Shown here one piece after another: positions 25,600 through 37,602 of a stretch of 64,000 nt of DNA (the first letter of the stretch is position 1; every line of letters starts with the position of its first letter). The position numbers were made by a program, and so were the translations under genes. Source of the stretch: Trochalopteron elliotii (Eukaryota > Chordata > Aves > Passeriformes > Leiothrichidae); assembly GCA_024734555.1 (NCBI GenBank), contig JANPWX010000026.1, forward strand, positions 1,113,842-1,177,841, in the 5' to 3' direction. The notes beneath the pieces are model-generated. The model made no database searches. It was given only the letters and a program-made list of their open reading frames with translations, and was not told the origin of the DNA.

Positions 25600-27519
25600 C
25601 TTTATAAAGCTTTTTGTTACCTAAAGATGTAGGTGAGTCACTAATGCAGGTGTTTTTGGAAAACCTGATACACTGATACAGCTTCAAAAGTGTGTCCATA
25701 TTTACTGTGTGAAAAATTAATGCCACTCGAGGTGTTTTGCATTGAGTTGCCATGATTGTTGCCTGTGGAGACTAGCAGGCAGCAACTCATCTTAACTATG
25801 TAGCCCTCCCAAAGAAACATAATTAAAAATGTAATTTGCTCCTTTGCATGAAATGAGCTTTAACATGAATGCTTCAGTAAACAAATCTACCTATATAATT
25901 AAAGGAACATACAAACTCCATTTAAAGCTCAGAGAAGGAGAAATATAATATAAGGTCAGCTCAGTGTTTCATCCTACAATCACTTTCATTGCCAGTTAGA
26001 CACAGGTATGAGGCACATAAATAAGAAAAACTATGAGTGTGATGGATGTGATTATTATTCATCCCAAACCGCCTTTTTCTTTTTTCCTCCCTGTTCTAAT
26101 TAGATGGTTTCCAGCTGTTCAACATGTGCTGCTGAGATATGCCATTGCAAAATCACATTGAAAACACAACACAACCATTCTGAATGCATAATTCTTTTAA
26201 AATAGTGTTAGAGATGTTATGGTAAACATTTAAACAGACTTAGACAAAAAAAATCAGTACTGCAATAAAAGAGTGAACAGAAAAATGCATTTCAACTTAA
26301 TAATGTAAAAACAGAATGAAAGTCAGATGCACAGTGAGAGGAAAAATCAGGGGGAAAAAGGGAAAAAGGCCTCTTGGAAAAAGTAGATGACTTTGTGAAA
26401 GAAAACTTTTCATGTATAATTCTATAATGGTAAAAATTGTTAATTGTCATCAACATGGAGTTAGCTAGTTGAATCTAACAATTTCTCAGAAATGGGCTGG
26501 GCCTTTAAGGATGTCAGACTGGAAAAATGGTAGTGAAATTTAGCTTTGCAAATTTAGGCTTGTCTGGTTCACAGTCTGATGTGATTCTGAGTGCTGTGAT
26601 GGACAAGTGTTGCTACTAACTCTCTAGGGCAGTTCATGAATCCAAAAGCACAGGCAATGAAAGTGGGCTACAGAAATGCACCTACCCACAGAGCCATAAA
26701 TTGATTGTTAGTTTCCTTAGTTAAGAACAGAGAGTTGTTGCACAAAGAGTGTATGATTTGGAGGGTTTCTTCCTCCTCATTCTTGGGTGTAGCTGTGTTT
26801 TTATGTTTATGCATCTACTAACACAGTTTGTTTACTTAGGTTGTTTTTTTTTAAATTGGTCTGCAAATGTCTGAGTCTGATAATCTGTGGGATGTTTCAT
26901 TTTTTATGCATAAATTCCGTTTTTATCTGTTACCCTGAAAGTATTTTTTCCCTGCTACCAGGGTTGCAGCCCTCCAGGAACAGGCGGAGACACCAAAAAT
27001 TTTGTGATCACAGGGCCTCTGTGATCATCGTGTGCCTGTACTGCTGGGGCCTTCTGTTACGGTCACATTTTATTTTCTTCAGTGGTCAAGCTATAATGTC
27101 CTAATAATGTATTAGCACAGCCTATTTTCATATATTGCACATGTATTTCTGTCCTAGGGTCATTGATTGAGTAGTTGACTCTACTAAGAAAGGCTAGATG
27201 CCATTAGGAGATATACATACCTACACATATATGTATAGACACACATATACATGCAATGCTTTCAAGACTGCTTGTGAAAAAAGTTGTTTTGCAGCACGAA
27301 TAATAAATTGCTTTCGTTCTTTCATTTGCCTCAAATCTGGGAAATGTATCATACACGGTATGCCAGCATGTGGCAATTTTATTTAGCTGTCCTTGAACTT
27401 CTGATTTCGTTTCTGTATTTAAATACATGAGGCAGTTTGAAGACTTATTTTTGGAGGCCCACAGGGAGAAACATGAGTAGACAACATTACTAGCTTCTTT
27501 GTCACTCTCAGAATACATG
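25600..27519. other. Unique AT-rich DNA, partly resembling a conserved noncoding element
   Basis: No gene or repeat was identified. The part at about 25950-26190 has a varied, non-repetitive texture with a ctaattag homeobox-type core, a cagctg E-box and tgattattattcatc. This is how conserved enhancers often look, but only an alignment could show it. A weak alternating CA/TA stretch lies at 27211-27254. Confidence 0.4.
27211..27254. repeat. Imperfect alternating AT/AC dinucleotide stretch
   Basis: The stretch is a run of ta/ca steps (atatacatacctacacat..., acacatatacatg). It is a decayed microsatellite. A short motif-free ORF on each strand runs through it. Confidence 0.7.
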
Positions 27520-27840
27520 TCCTGTCAGCCCCCTGTGTGCTGGCACCTGAGGCGTGTGCATGTGGGGCATTCAGGTAAGATGGCAGGAGAGCCTGCAGCA
27601 GCAGCCAAGGGGCTATAAAAACTCTCAAGCACTCCTCTGGAGGGTATGGATGTGGCTGTGGAGGCTGCCTGGAGCCAGAGAGTTAATACGAAGTAGTTAA
27701 CTGTTGGAGCAGTCCCTGGTGAGCTCAGAACCTGCTAATTAGTGTTAGAGGCACCTGCTGCTGCCCCTCCCCATTGCCTTCACCCAATCAAGAAAGCAAG
27801 TTTCTTCTTCAGGGCACAACGTGCCCCCCTTTTTATAAAT
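27520..27840. other. GC-richer islet with TATA-like boxes on both strands
   Basis: This stretch of roughly 320 bp stands out from its AT-rich surroundings. It contains ggctataaaa at 27611-27620 on plus and, at 27831-27840, ttttataaat, which reads as atttataaaa followed by ggggggcacg on minus. A ccaat word lies at 27783-27787. CpGs are few, so it is not a CpG island. It could be an isolated exon or promoter, an unrecognised LTR fragment or a conserved noncoding element. I could not find inverted ends or a TSD. The minus ORF at 27419-27628 crosses it but has no recognised domain. Confidence 0.35.
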
Positions 27841-30272
27841 CCATGATGTTTTTCCAAAGGATCAACAGGATTTTAACACTGCACTCCTTGAGCTTCTTAC
27901 AGCTGTACAACTTGTGAGTACCAAGCCAAATGTTGCTGTTTTGTTGAGCACCAGTAAACACATACAGACTTGCAACTTGGAAAGTCATCTGTAGCTGCTG
28001 AGGTTTTATTTTTTTAATGAATAAAATCCTCTCAGAATTCCAGCTGCACAGTTGGAGAAACTGATGTAAGCTTTGTAATAATTTTCTGTAGTTAGACAAA
28101 GACAGTTTAAAAACTTAAAGATATGTTGCTAAGGAAGATGTGAAGGAAAATATAAAGTACAGAATTTGAGAATTCAAAGGGTAAAGAAAAACTTCAAAGA
28201 TATTGCTGATGTTGGAAGAATATGCAATTGTGGAGTAATTTGTGAGGAAATATTTTTGGCTTTTTAATACTGTTTTCTTTGCTAATCACTGAAGATATTT
28301 TTGTGACTTGCTAAGTTAGTTTTTTTTTTCCCTGCTAACTGTAGATGAGTATGAAAACTTTAAGTTCTTGATTTTAAAATTTTGCTTGCTTCTTGTATTG
28401 CTTGGGTTTTTTCCTGATAATAAGCTGCCTATTTCTGTAAACACTTGATTTGTTATAAACTGTAACTATTAATTTTATATTTTATGTTCTTAAGAGATTA
28501 TTCACTAGGAGTACAATACACCAATTAAAATGCTACCTTTGACAAAACTAATTACAATCCAAACTCAAGGGAGAAAAATAAATGCAAGGGAATGAAAAAA
28601 ATGCAGATGAAATAAAGAATGCCTTTTATGATTTCCAAGGTTTCTCAGGTTTCTGCTGAGGTCAGGGAGTGGGGCATGACTCTATATCTTACTAAAGTAT
28701 TTTGGAGGAATTATTACTTTCTACTATGTATCTGAAATTCCAAATGTTTACTAGATGACAACAAGTAATGGAAATAATTTAGGGTGAGGTTTTCAGCTAT
28801 TTCTATGCTCCCACCTAATGTACATGTGCTCAAATTGGACAGAAGTGAGTTTGGTATCCTTCCCTTTCCTTATGGCAATAGGCTCATGTGTCTTCCAACT
28901 TGAGCTGGTGACCTGATTGTAACATTATTTTTTTTCTGTTCTCCCTTGCCTATCCTCTCAGCTTTTCCTATGTCATACTGACTTAAGAATTTTATTAGCT
29001 CTTAGACAAGCTTGAGGCTTAAAAAAAATTCAAATGAATGTTAGCTTAAGAAATATTTATGTCAGACTTAGTGATTGCAGATATGAACCTGCTCTAACAT
29101 TCTAGGGAATCCTATACAGCAGCCATACATTTGGTGAGTTTTTTCAAAAGTCCACACTCTTGACAACAGTACTTATTTGTGCACAGCTCATTCCCTATAG
29201 TGATAGTTGTTTTGGCTTTGAAACAAAGCAGATTGTGGAAAAGCAGTGGCAGAAATTCGGAAGTGCTAGCATTTAGGCAAAATCGTGACTGCTGTCTTTT
29301 ATTCAAATTAATTTTTCATCTAAAGGTGGTCTATGCATTCATGCACTACAATTTTTAAAATTATTTTCTATATCTTCAGTGATAGCAAGAATGAACAGTC
29401 AGAAATCTAAAAAACATGCTGATGGGAGGGGCGAACATGATCAGTTGTGGTGTTTCTAAAGTAGAAAATAAAGGATTTAGCTCTACTGACGTCATTAATA
29501 AGGGATAGGCTTAAGGCTCTCATGCCATCCTACTACTCCCTCCTAAACAGGGAATGTCAAATGAAATTTCGTAGCAGCTTGGATTTGGGTTAATATCTTG
29601 TGTAAAAAACTGTTGCTTCTATTTATTTGTATAGAGCCATAAAGCAGTTTGTAAGAGTTGCAAAAAATAGAATTGAATATCCCTGTTTGCAGAGACTTGA
29701 ATGCAAGTAATAGGCATTTGTAACTGAGGTGATAAAAAGCAGCCTACTCTGGTATGTTTTGCAAATATTTTAGGATAATTTTTGCAGTTCAGAACTTATG
29801 ATTCCACTGACGTGTTGGAAGACAACTTTCAGGGCTTTTCAAGTAGGTTGAATGGGATACTAATCTGTCCCATTGCAAAGCTTGGGGGGCATAAAACCCC
29901 CTCAATTTTATTTATCTATTCTTACAAATAAAATTTATATTGGTTAACATAATGCATGGAGATGCTGGAAAAAAAGCACCAAGATTTCTTGATCCTGCTT
30001 CAGTGGACAAAAAGGATTAGCTTGGATGTGTAAACCTAAAGCAATCTGTAAGATGTGCTGAGGTGCTGCATCTCACATACAAAGGTGTGTTGGTGTTCCA
30101 TGTTGAAGCTGTGTACATGTACACGCCTGCTCTACATGCGTGTGCCTATTGGGAACAGGTGCTTAGCCTTGCCACAGTTTGAAACTGGGGGCATGGACCT
30201 TTGCTGGACTAACAGATCTGGCCCTATTCCTCTGAGAAAGAGGTTGTTTCTGGATAAAGATGATTAACTGCT

Positions 30273-30276
<4 letters not shown>
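27841..30276. other. Unique AT-rich DNA
   Basis: No gene, RNA or transposon was recognised. The sequence contains short A/T runs and, at 30111-30124, a perfect 14-bp palindrome (gtgtacatgtacac). Confidence 0.5.

Positions 30277-30306
<30 letters not shown>
30277..30306. repeat. Homopolymer T30 (A30 on the minus strand)
   Basis: There are 30 uninterrupted T residues, much the longest homopolymer in the window. A poly(A) tail of a minus-strand retrocopy would look like this, with its body to the right. The sequence after 30307 matches nothing I know, and no flanking direct repeat was found. Confidence 0.95.
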
Positions 30307-30307
<1 letters not shown>

Positions 30308-31241
30308 TCTAATGCAATATTTTACTAGTCTTTGTCCTGTTAATGAAATGACATTTCTGCCATGACCATTTAGGTTTTGTGTTTAAGGAGGAATCACAGA
30401 CTATTTTCAAATGAGAATGATTATATGGGGCCTGACCAACATTTTTGCTGAATCAGGGGCCTTGTCTTTGATATGGGTGGGCAGCTTCTGTCTAGGAAAC
30501 AGCAGCAATTCTGAATGTGATGTGCTGCTTCAATAAAATGGTCCCTGCACTACAGTATTTAAGGTTAATCGAAAACCTAGGGAAAGATAAAGTCTTGGTA
30601 AAATTTTACATTAAGCCAAAGTAGGCCTCTTGAAAGAATGTAAGTTGGAGAGTAGTTGTTTATCAATATGGGTGATTTTGGTTTAACCATCGTGGAGCAC
30701 AAGATACAAGAGCCTTGCTAAAAAGTGCATTGTAAAATACCAGCTCTCTTCTGGGGTAGTTAAATTTGTCTCTCTTATGTCTCAATGACAGTGAGAATCT
30801 TGATTTTTTTTTTTTTGTTTATTTAGACATCTCTAATTGTCACAATTTTATAATGTAGACTTCACATTTAAAGAGAAAGAAAGAATGGTGTGGCTATTCA
30901 CCATCTCAACAGATTGCAATCATACCACTACATGTAGGGAAAATATGAGCAAGGTCCCCTCTTCATCCGTTAGTTTTCCTTGTGATTTTATCTATGCCTT
31001 ATTTGCCTTGAATTGTACTAGTGGAAGATTGGGGGTGTGTGGTTTTCAGTTTTCTTTCCAATGCAATTCTGGCCATATACAGGAGAGCTTGTCTAGGGGA
31101 AGCACTGCAGGAGCACAGTACTTCCACAGGGCTTACTGAGGGGACCAGAAATGCTATAACTGTTTCAAAACTGTTTCTTATCTTCACAGAGTTTAGATTT
31201 ATTGAAGGCCAAGAAGGAATGAATCCTGCTAATGCTTTACC
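30307..31241. other. Unique DNA left of the ERVL LTR
   Basis: Nothing was identified. ORFs at 30837-31139 and 31021-31275 are motif-free, and the second runs into the LTR. Confidence 0.5.
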
Positions 31242-31246
31242 AGGCC

Positions 31247-31779
31247 TGTCATGGTTTAAGCCCAGCTGGAGATGAAACACACCACACAGCCACTTACTCA
31301 GTCCCCCTCTCTCCATGCCCCAGTCAGGTGGAATGGGGAGGAGAATCAGAGTAAAACTTGTAGGTTGAGATAAAAACAGCTTAATAACTGAAAATAAAGC
31401 AAAAATACACTAATAATGGTAAATTATAATTACATTAATAAGGAAAAAACCCCAACAGCTGCTGCACAATGCAATCACTCACCAATAAACCTAAATCAGC
31501 CCCCATTTCTGGGTAGCTCTCCCAGTTTAAATACCAGGCATGATGTTCTGTGGTGTGGAATATCCTTTTTGTCAGTTTGGATTACCTGTCCCCGAGGGAG
31601 CTATGCTCCCTCCTAGCTTGGTTTCTTTTGTGTACCTCCTCACTGACAGAGCATGAGACAAGGAAAACAGTCTTTGACATCAGTGTATTGTTAACACCAT
31701 TCTCATTCTGAATCCAAAACGTAGCACTGGAACAGCTACTGAGAAAAAAAATAACTCTATCCTAGCTGAAATCAGGACA
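31247..31779 (-). mobile_element. ERVL-type solo LTR, minus orientation
   Basis: This 533-bp element has TGTCATGGTTTAAGCCCAGC at its left end and AGCTGAAATCAGGACA at its right end. The perfect 5-bp duplication aggcc at 31242-31246 and 31780-31784 is the size expected for ERVL. Read on minus, it begins like the common avian ERVL LTR (tgtcctgatttcagctagg, then atagagttatt and tttggattcagaatgagaat). It ends with ttttatctcaacctac and a cttaaaccatgaca terminus. The poly(A) signal has decayed to about attaag. No gag-pol sequence adjoins, so it is a solo LTR. The short ORFs at 31416-31616 (plus) and 31680-31874 (minus) lie in or across it and are not genes. Confidence 0.93.
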
Positions 31780-31784
31780 AGGCC

Positions 31785-34457
31785 TATCACAGAAACAAAT
31801 TTGAATCCTATTTGAACTACTTTTATTTTTCTGACTGTTTCCATCACCTTTAGGATTCTAGTCATTGTATGCAATACAAGTTGTTACAAAGATAAAGATA
31901 TATTTACTGTTTTCACTCTGCTTAGTTTATTCGTAAGGGTGAAGACGAAGAGCTTGTATCCTTCCTATTCTCTTCCCAATGTATGTTTATTTTTTGGGTT
32001 TTTTTATCAGTTATGGGATGTTTATTTTTTAATGACTAATATTCATCCTTCTAAATGGCTCTCTCTAGTTCATCTGTATCACCTGCAGTATCTTTTTATA
32101 TACAGTTTTTTTTCTGCGTACTTTTCTAAAAGTACTCTTCAGTGCTTTTCCATATCTGACCTGTTTTCCATTGAAAAGCCTTGTTCATAGTATTGCTTTC
32201 ATGAATATGTTTTTAAGGTTTATTTTTTTTAAGATCTAGGAACATAATTAGGTGTGTTTTTTCTTATGCATCTGAAGATAGTTCAACCTTTAAGGAGTTT
32301 CTATGAATTCTTACAAGCTTTTATTCATTATCTAGAAAGAAGTTCATTAGAGTAACGGTATGATAAATGTTGTTGAACTTCTCTGCAGAATTTCTGGCAG
32401 TTTCATTAAAAATGAATAATTTAATGGTCTTTTAATTAAACTTTCATGCACTGTTCACGAGCATGATAATCCTAATATGTAACTCTAATTAACACAAAAT
32501 AGAGTAAAATTTGTTGCAATGAAGAGGCGTATTTTTAAAATACAGACTTTCTTCAGTTTAAATGTCAAAATGCTTCTTGCTAGTCTCAACACTAGTAATC
32601 TTGTCATCTGTTAAACTGCCTCATTCCGTATTATGAACATCTTTCACAAATATCTTAGAATTACTTTTCTTTTTCTCATTATTTTAGTGTGACCATCATC
32701 ATCTTCACTGTCTTGCAAACAGTTGAATCTAACAAATAATCCCTATCACATTATTACATTATTATTTTTAAAGCATTCTTAAAAGGACTTAGAAAAATGG
32801 TGTATACAGGTTTTTTTCTGTTTATGTACAATACAATATATGTCATAGCTAACACCTAATTCAAGCTAACAGTTATCTGTATCTTGAAGACTAAAATTGG
32901 CTGATTTCTGTATGGTCTAATTACATGAACATTTTAAGAGGCTATCATTTTTAGGCACCCAATATAAGTAAAGGAAGAAGGAGCAGTCATGGGTCTAGCT
33001 GTGTATTAAATTCTCCAAATGAGAGTTTGAACTTCAAGTTGCTTCCACAAGATTTCTCGTTAGCCAAGCTGTCTTACTTATTTATAATTTTTACAATGGC
33101 ATATATGTCACAGGCCTTGAACTGTATGCTTCTATGTGTCTTCCTTCTAACAGCATAGTTGAGGTGAAGGACTGAGAACAATCTTAGTGCCAGAACTTTA
33201 AAACAGATTCATAAGGAGATTAAATTTCAGAATTGAGTACAAAATTTTGCACCCTTTATGCATTCATATTTTAGGGAGTCTTGGCTACTGGGTAATGACA
33301 CATACTTGTTTTGGTTTCGTTCCTAGCTAGTAGATGTGATACTAGATGAGAATTCTTGTTCCGAATGCAAAGCAACAAAATTACATTTTAAAATGTTTGC
33401 ATGTTTTTCATAATTCACTTTTATTACTTCACTTTTTTTTTTGTCCCCCAAAAAACATTTGTTCGTGATCAAACACTAAACCCATGAAACTATGGCTTAC
33501 TAAGGCTGCCAGTGCAGTTTGACTGGGAATAACAAAGTGGAAAGGGTCTGTGTTTAATTATTTTTTTTCTCCTGTGCACATTGCATTATTTCAAGTGTCT
33601 GAGTCAGGGATTGATTTGCTGAGCAGGCTTTTGAATCGCTCTTCAGTCATATCCTCATGTTGCCTATAATATGTTGCAGCCAGAATTATGGAATCACCTC
33701 ACACACTGAGGTCTTCTTGGCCTCTGTCAGCTGGAGTCTATGAAACTTGAGTCAAGTCAAACTTGACTCTGAGCACAGTGGATATACAGGCATACGACAT
33801 TCAGAGAATTAGCTGCATATGTATTCTTATAAGAACCTCAGTTCATCAATGGTTTTTTGCCTTATTTTTAACACAACTCTTTAGCTATGTTTGTTCCTGA
33901 TGAATACATAAACTGCAGACAGGGTCCACAGTCTGAATAAATCATATAAATGTTTGGTGAAATAAAAGCTAAAGGTCTGGCAAGTAGTTGCATTGTTTCT
34001 ATATAACCACTTTATGAAACAATATTCACACACTCATAATAAAGATGAAAAAGAAAATGCTGTTCAAATTTCAAATTTTCTGTCATCTATGGATTGCATT
34101 GTTGCCTTGGCAATGAAATCTTCATGTAAAGCAACATGTGCTCCATCAGCACAGTATCTGGAAGAAGTAACAACAGCCCTCTGTGATTTTGCCTGGAAGG
34201 GCATGAAAACTCTGTCCTGTACTGTTTGCTCATGGACTCTGTCTTATCCTGCAACACTGCCATGGTGCTGTGTGACACTTCAGTGCCCTAAGTGTACATC
34301 TGCTGTCATGCTGCTACTGTGGATTTTATACTTCTTTCCCAACCCCAAGAACAGGACTTTAATGTTCACTTCTGACAAGGAGAGGGGATGTGTAGCAGTC
34401 CAAAGCTGTAACAATGTAGAGAGAAAGTTGAAAGTTTCACTTTTATGAAACCCCAGA
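31785..34457. other. Unique AT-rich DNA
   Basis: No repeat was recognised. The 151-codon plus ORF at 33993-34448 is cysteine-rich but has no family motif or visible promoter, and it ends just before a CR1 piece. The part at about 32400-32520 is dense in homeobox-type TAAT words (ttttaattaaac, ctctaattaac) and could be a conserved noncoding element. A 9-bp foldback (gagtcaagt / acttgactc) lies at 33749-33769. Confidence 0.45.
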
Positions 34458-34590
34458 TCATAGAATCACAGATTAGGTCAGTTTAGAAGAGATCACAGTG
34501 AGTCATCTGGTCCAGCCTCCCTGCTTGAGCAGGGCTGTCCCAGAACACACTACACAACATTCTGGCTAACTGGGTAACTTTTTCAGAGAC
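34458..34590 (-). mobile_element. CR1 LINE 3' region, minus orientation
   Basis: It begins with the reversed CR1 terminus tcatagaatcacag and continues as gtttagaagagatcacag, gagtcatctggtccagcc and ctgcttgagcagggctgtcc, which are characteristic CR1 words on the minus strand. The right edge is approximate. Confidence 0.88.
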
Positions 34591-35828
34591 AGGAATGTCA
34601 CTGCAAAGTGGGATTGCAGAGATGTACCCATACTTAAACATTGTTACTAGTTTAGAAAAATGATTCCTCAGTATTTTGAGAAGTCATCCTATTTGCAGCC
34701 CTGCAACCTGCAAAATGTATTGATAAATGTACAAGGACTATATTTAGTAGGATTATAGAGGACAACACTTTTAAGACATCCTGATACATGCTTGTGAAAT
34801 TGTAATGACCATCTTTAGATTTTTCCTATTTTGCTTGGTTTGAATCGCTGTTGAAGCTGTCAAAGCAGCATAAAAATACTTTATACCATGTTTAATTACC
34901 TCTTGCTCTGCTCTTTCATTTGTAATTTAAATTGAAATTTGTAGTGTTGGCAAGCCCACAGAACAGGAGAGGACAAGGGGAAATGAATGCTGAATACAGC
35001 AAACAATATAAATTTTGAGGAAGGGGAAGGAAGTCACCAACCCTTCTGATTCTACCAAAATTGATATTTACCTAATGTAAGTGATTAATATTCATGATTT
35101 ATAGTCAGAATCGGCTGCATTATTTGATTAAATATCATCTGTATTTTATTACTGCCATCTTTTTGCAGTCTGAAGTGCAGAGACCTGAGCAGATTTCTGC
35201 ATTCCTTTCGGTGTGTATACCCTCTTGGTACCCCTTCCATTCTTCCTCTTTTGAACAAATTCACATAATTGAGAAAAGGATATCAATGGAAATACACTGC
35301 TTCAGCAACAATATTTTAATCACAGGCTGCTATGATAGCAATTTAAAAAGCTAATCAGCTTACCAGAAACATGTATCTTGTTAAAAAAGAAAAAAATAAA
35401 ACCAAAATCCTCCCAGACACAAAACAAAACCACCTCTGGCTTGATACTTTTTTTTAAATTTGGTTGATAACATTTTGTACCCATCAGGACATTGTCAGCT
35501 TATTGTTAATCCTAGATTGTAAAGGTGTTGTTTGAAGGTGTGAGTGAGTATCGTAAATATTGCTGGGATAAGAAGCTGTAAAGCTGTAATTGCAAAATTG
35601 CTGTACAACAGCTCTGTTTTATATGTTCCCTGTTCATCTCTGGATTATTAGGAAGTTATGCAAGTCAATGCACAAGCATCATTTCATGTTGAAGAACTGT
35701 CATGTCTTCACTGGATGTCTGAGTGCCTCATTGAGTGCATTCCCAAGCAGGGAGGTGGAGTCTGAGGGAGAGGTGGGTGGAAGCAGAGACAGTGTTTCCT
35801 GGACCACTGTGTCAGAGTAGAGCATTGG
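34591..35828. other. Unique AT-rich DNA
   Basis: No gene or repeat was recognised. A short A/C-rich low-complexity patch occurs near 35383-35430. Confidence 0.5.
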
Positions 35829-35869
35829 CATCCAGACATCACTTGATGACATCAAGTGATGTCTGGATG
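35829..35869. repeat. Perfect inverted repeat, 18-bp arms, 5-nt loop
   Basis: The left arm catccagacatcacttga (35829-35846) pairs exactly with the right arm tcaagtgatgtctggatg (35852-35869) around tgaca. Outside the stem, tggca at 35826-35830 can further pair with tgcca at 35874-35878 if tctg is bulged and the stem base is rearranged, giving a hairpin of nearly 55 nt. No transposon was recognised around it. Possible explanations are a small palindromic insertion formed during break repair, the core of a foldback element, or a short hairpin RNA. The near-perfect arms suggest a young event or active conservation. Confidence 0.92.
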
Positions 35870-37566
35870 TCTGTGCCATTGGTCTCAGGGAAGCGTAGCC
35901 CTTTCAAGGCAGTAGTCGATGAACCTCATTTCCAGAAGGGCAGTCCCAAGAACACGGCAGTGAATGGGAAGTTTGGATGCAGTCAACAGCTACAATCACG
36001 TGTATTTGTTTCCTAAGTGCCATGAGCTAGAAGTCTGGTTGTAATTCGTAGTTTCAAGTAAAGGTATAATGTACATAGTTTGCTATTTTTGAAGGAAACT
36101 CTTTAATTCAAAATTCCTATTTAGAATTTTCCTATTTTTTGTTATCTTTGGAATTGTGCCTAGCAGCATAATAAGTAGCTAAAAGACTTTTTTTTTTTGC
36201 TTCTCATTGGTTGTAGCAGAAATTGAATCAGTCCTTTAGTTTTCATATTTGGTGGAGGGTTTTCAAATCCATATATATATGTGGAATGCATACAAATAAT
36301 GTGATTTTGAAAATAGTGGCAATAAACCTTGATTCCTGTAGCTTAGCAAGTATGAAAAGACTGAGATATATGTTTCAGTACAATTATAAAATTTTTGGCT
36401 TTTTTTTTTGTCTTGGAAAGACCAAGATTTTTTTTTTCCCCAGAGGATCATTGGGTGCAAATCTTATGGGTGGATATCTTTGATGTGGGGATCAAGTCCA
36501 CAACCATACTAGTGCCACAATCTAACCAACAGAATTAGTCTCAGGGGAGAGTGCAATTTTAACAGCAATTTAAAGGTAAAACATCTTTTTTTCACAAGAA
36601 AAAAGTAGGTGTGGTATTGCTGAAAAAATCTCAATTTTATTTTTTTAAAGGTTACAGAATTGCTTCTAGTTTAAAAGGATAATGCTAAAACTGAAGTGTA
36701 ATTGTTCTCAAGGGTAATTCGAATGGTTCTTGAGCATTTTGAATAGCATTCCTTTTTATTTTATGTATATTATATTTTTTAGCAACTGAGTCACACTGCC
36801 TGCAAAAATATAATTCTTCCTATAGAAGAGAGTATCATGAAGATTAACATCTTTGGTGTCTTAAAAGATATTAAGGCAACGACAAAATTACCTATAAGTA
36901 CAGAAATAATAGGGAATTATCCTCCTTCTGACAATTTTTTGCTTGCCTTCTGAGAGTGGTGGTGCGATGTTCTGCAAAGATCTCTTCTTGTGGTGACAGG
37001 GCAATGACTAAGCAATTTCAATTATTGTACCCAAAAAGAAAGTATTGAGCAATTATCACCAGAAGAACAACTGAAATATGGAGGAAAGGGTGGGAATGCT
37101 GTCACTGTCAAACTTTTCCATGAACCTAAAATAAAAATCTCAGCAGCTGAGAAAAGAGATATCCAAGATGAAAGTAATACTCATTTAAAATATTCAAGTA
37201 CTGCTGACTTCAAGAAGTATTTAGTGAATTTGATACTTGACATAAAAGTTATAATGTCAGCAATAACAACAAAATAGCCTTTTCCACTCTCTCAAATGGA
37301 GTTTGAGGTTTCATTACAGAAAACATTCTTTGAGAAAGATTTCTTTGAACAACCATTTCATAGAACTTGTGTAAAAAAATTTGCTTAAAGTATTAAGGGA
37401 TTAAAGACTTCGACTGGAAAGCAATTTCCTAATGATGTGTAATGTAAACAGCCCATAAATTATGGGCTAATGTATCTTTTTACAAGGTTGGATTGATGCT
37501 TAACTTTTAGTTATTCTGGTCTAAACCAAGTTTTACATCATTAATCAAGACTGGTTACACTGTTAA
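35870..37566. other. Unique AT-rich DNA
   Basis: No gene was recognised. The ORFs at 35590-35820 and 35735-36016 overlap on plus in two frames. The second runs through the foldback, and neither has a motif. Confidence 0.5.
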
Positions 37567-37602
37567 GAGACGCTGTGGAATCTCCATCCCTGGACATATT
37601 AA
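37567..37602 (+). mobile_element. Short CR1 3'-region remnant, plus orientation
   Basis: The words gacgctgtggaatctccatcc and ctggacatatt followed by an A-run match the CR1 segment in which a tctccatccttggagatattcaaaa phrase precedes the 3' end. Only about 36 bp are convincing. Confidence 0.5.

Noticed and set aside
25362..25753. Two minus-strand ORFs near 25.4-25.7 kb
   Set aside because: They overlap a CR1 3' region read in its own orientation, so the coding appearance comes from the repeat.
33993..34448. Plus ORF of 151 codons, cysteine-rich
   Set aside because: There is no recognisable domain, the codon choice looks random, and there is no promoter or splice context. Length is within chance for the window.
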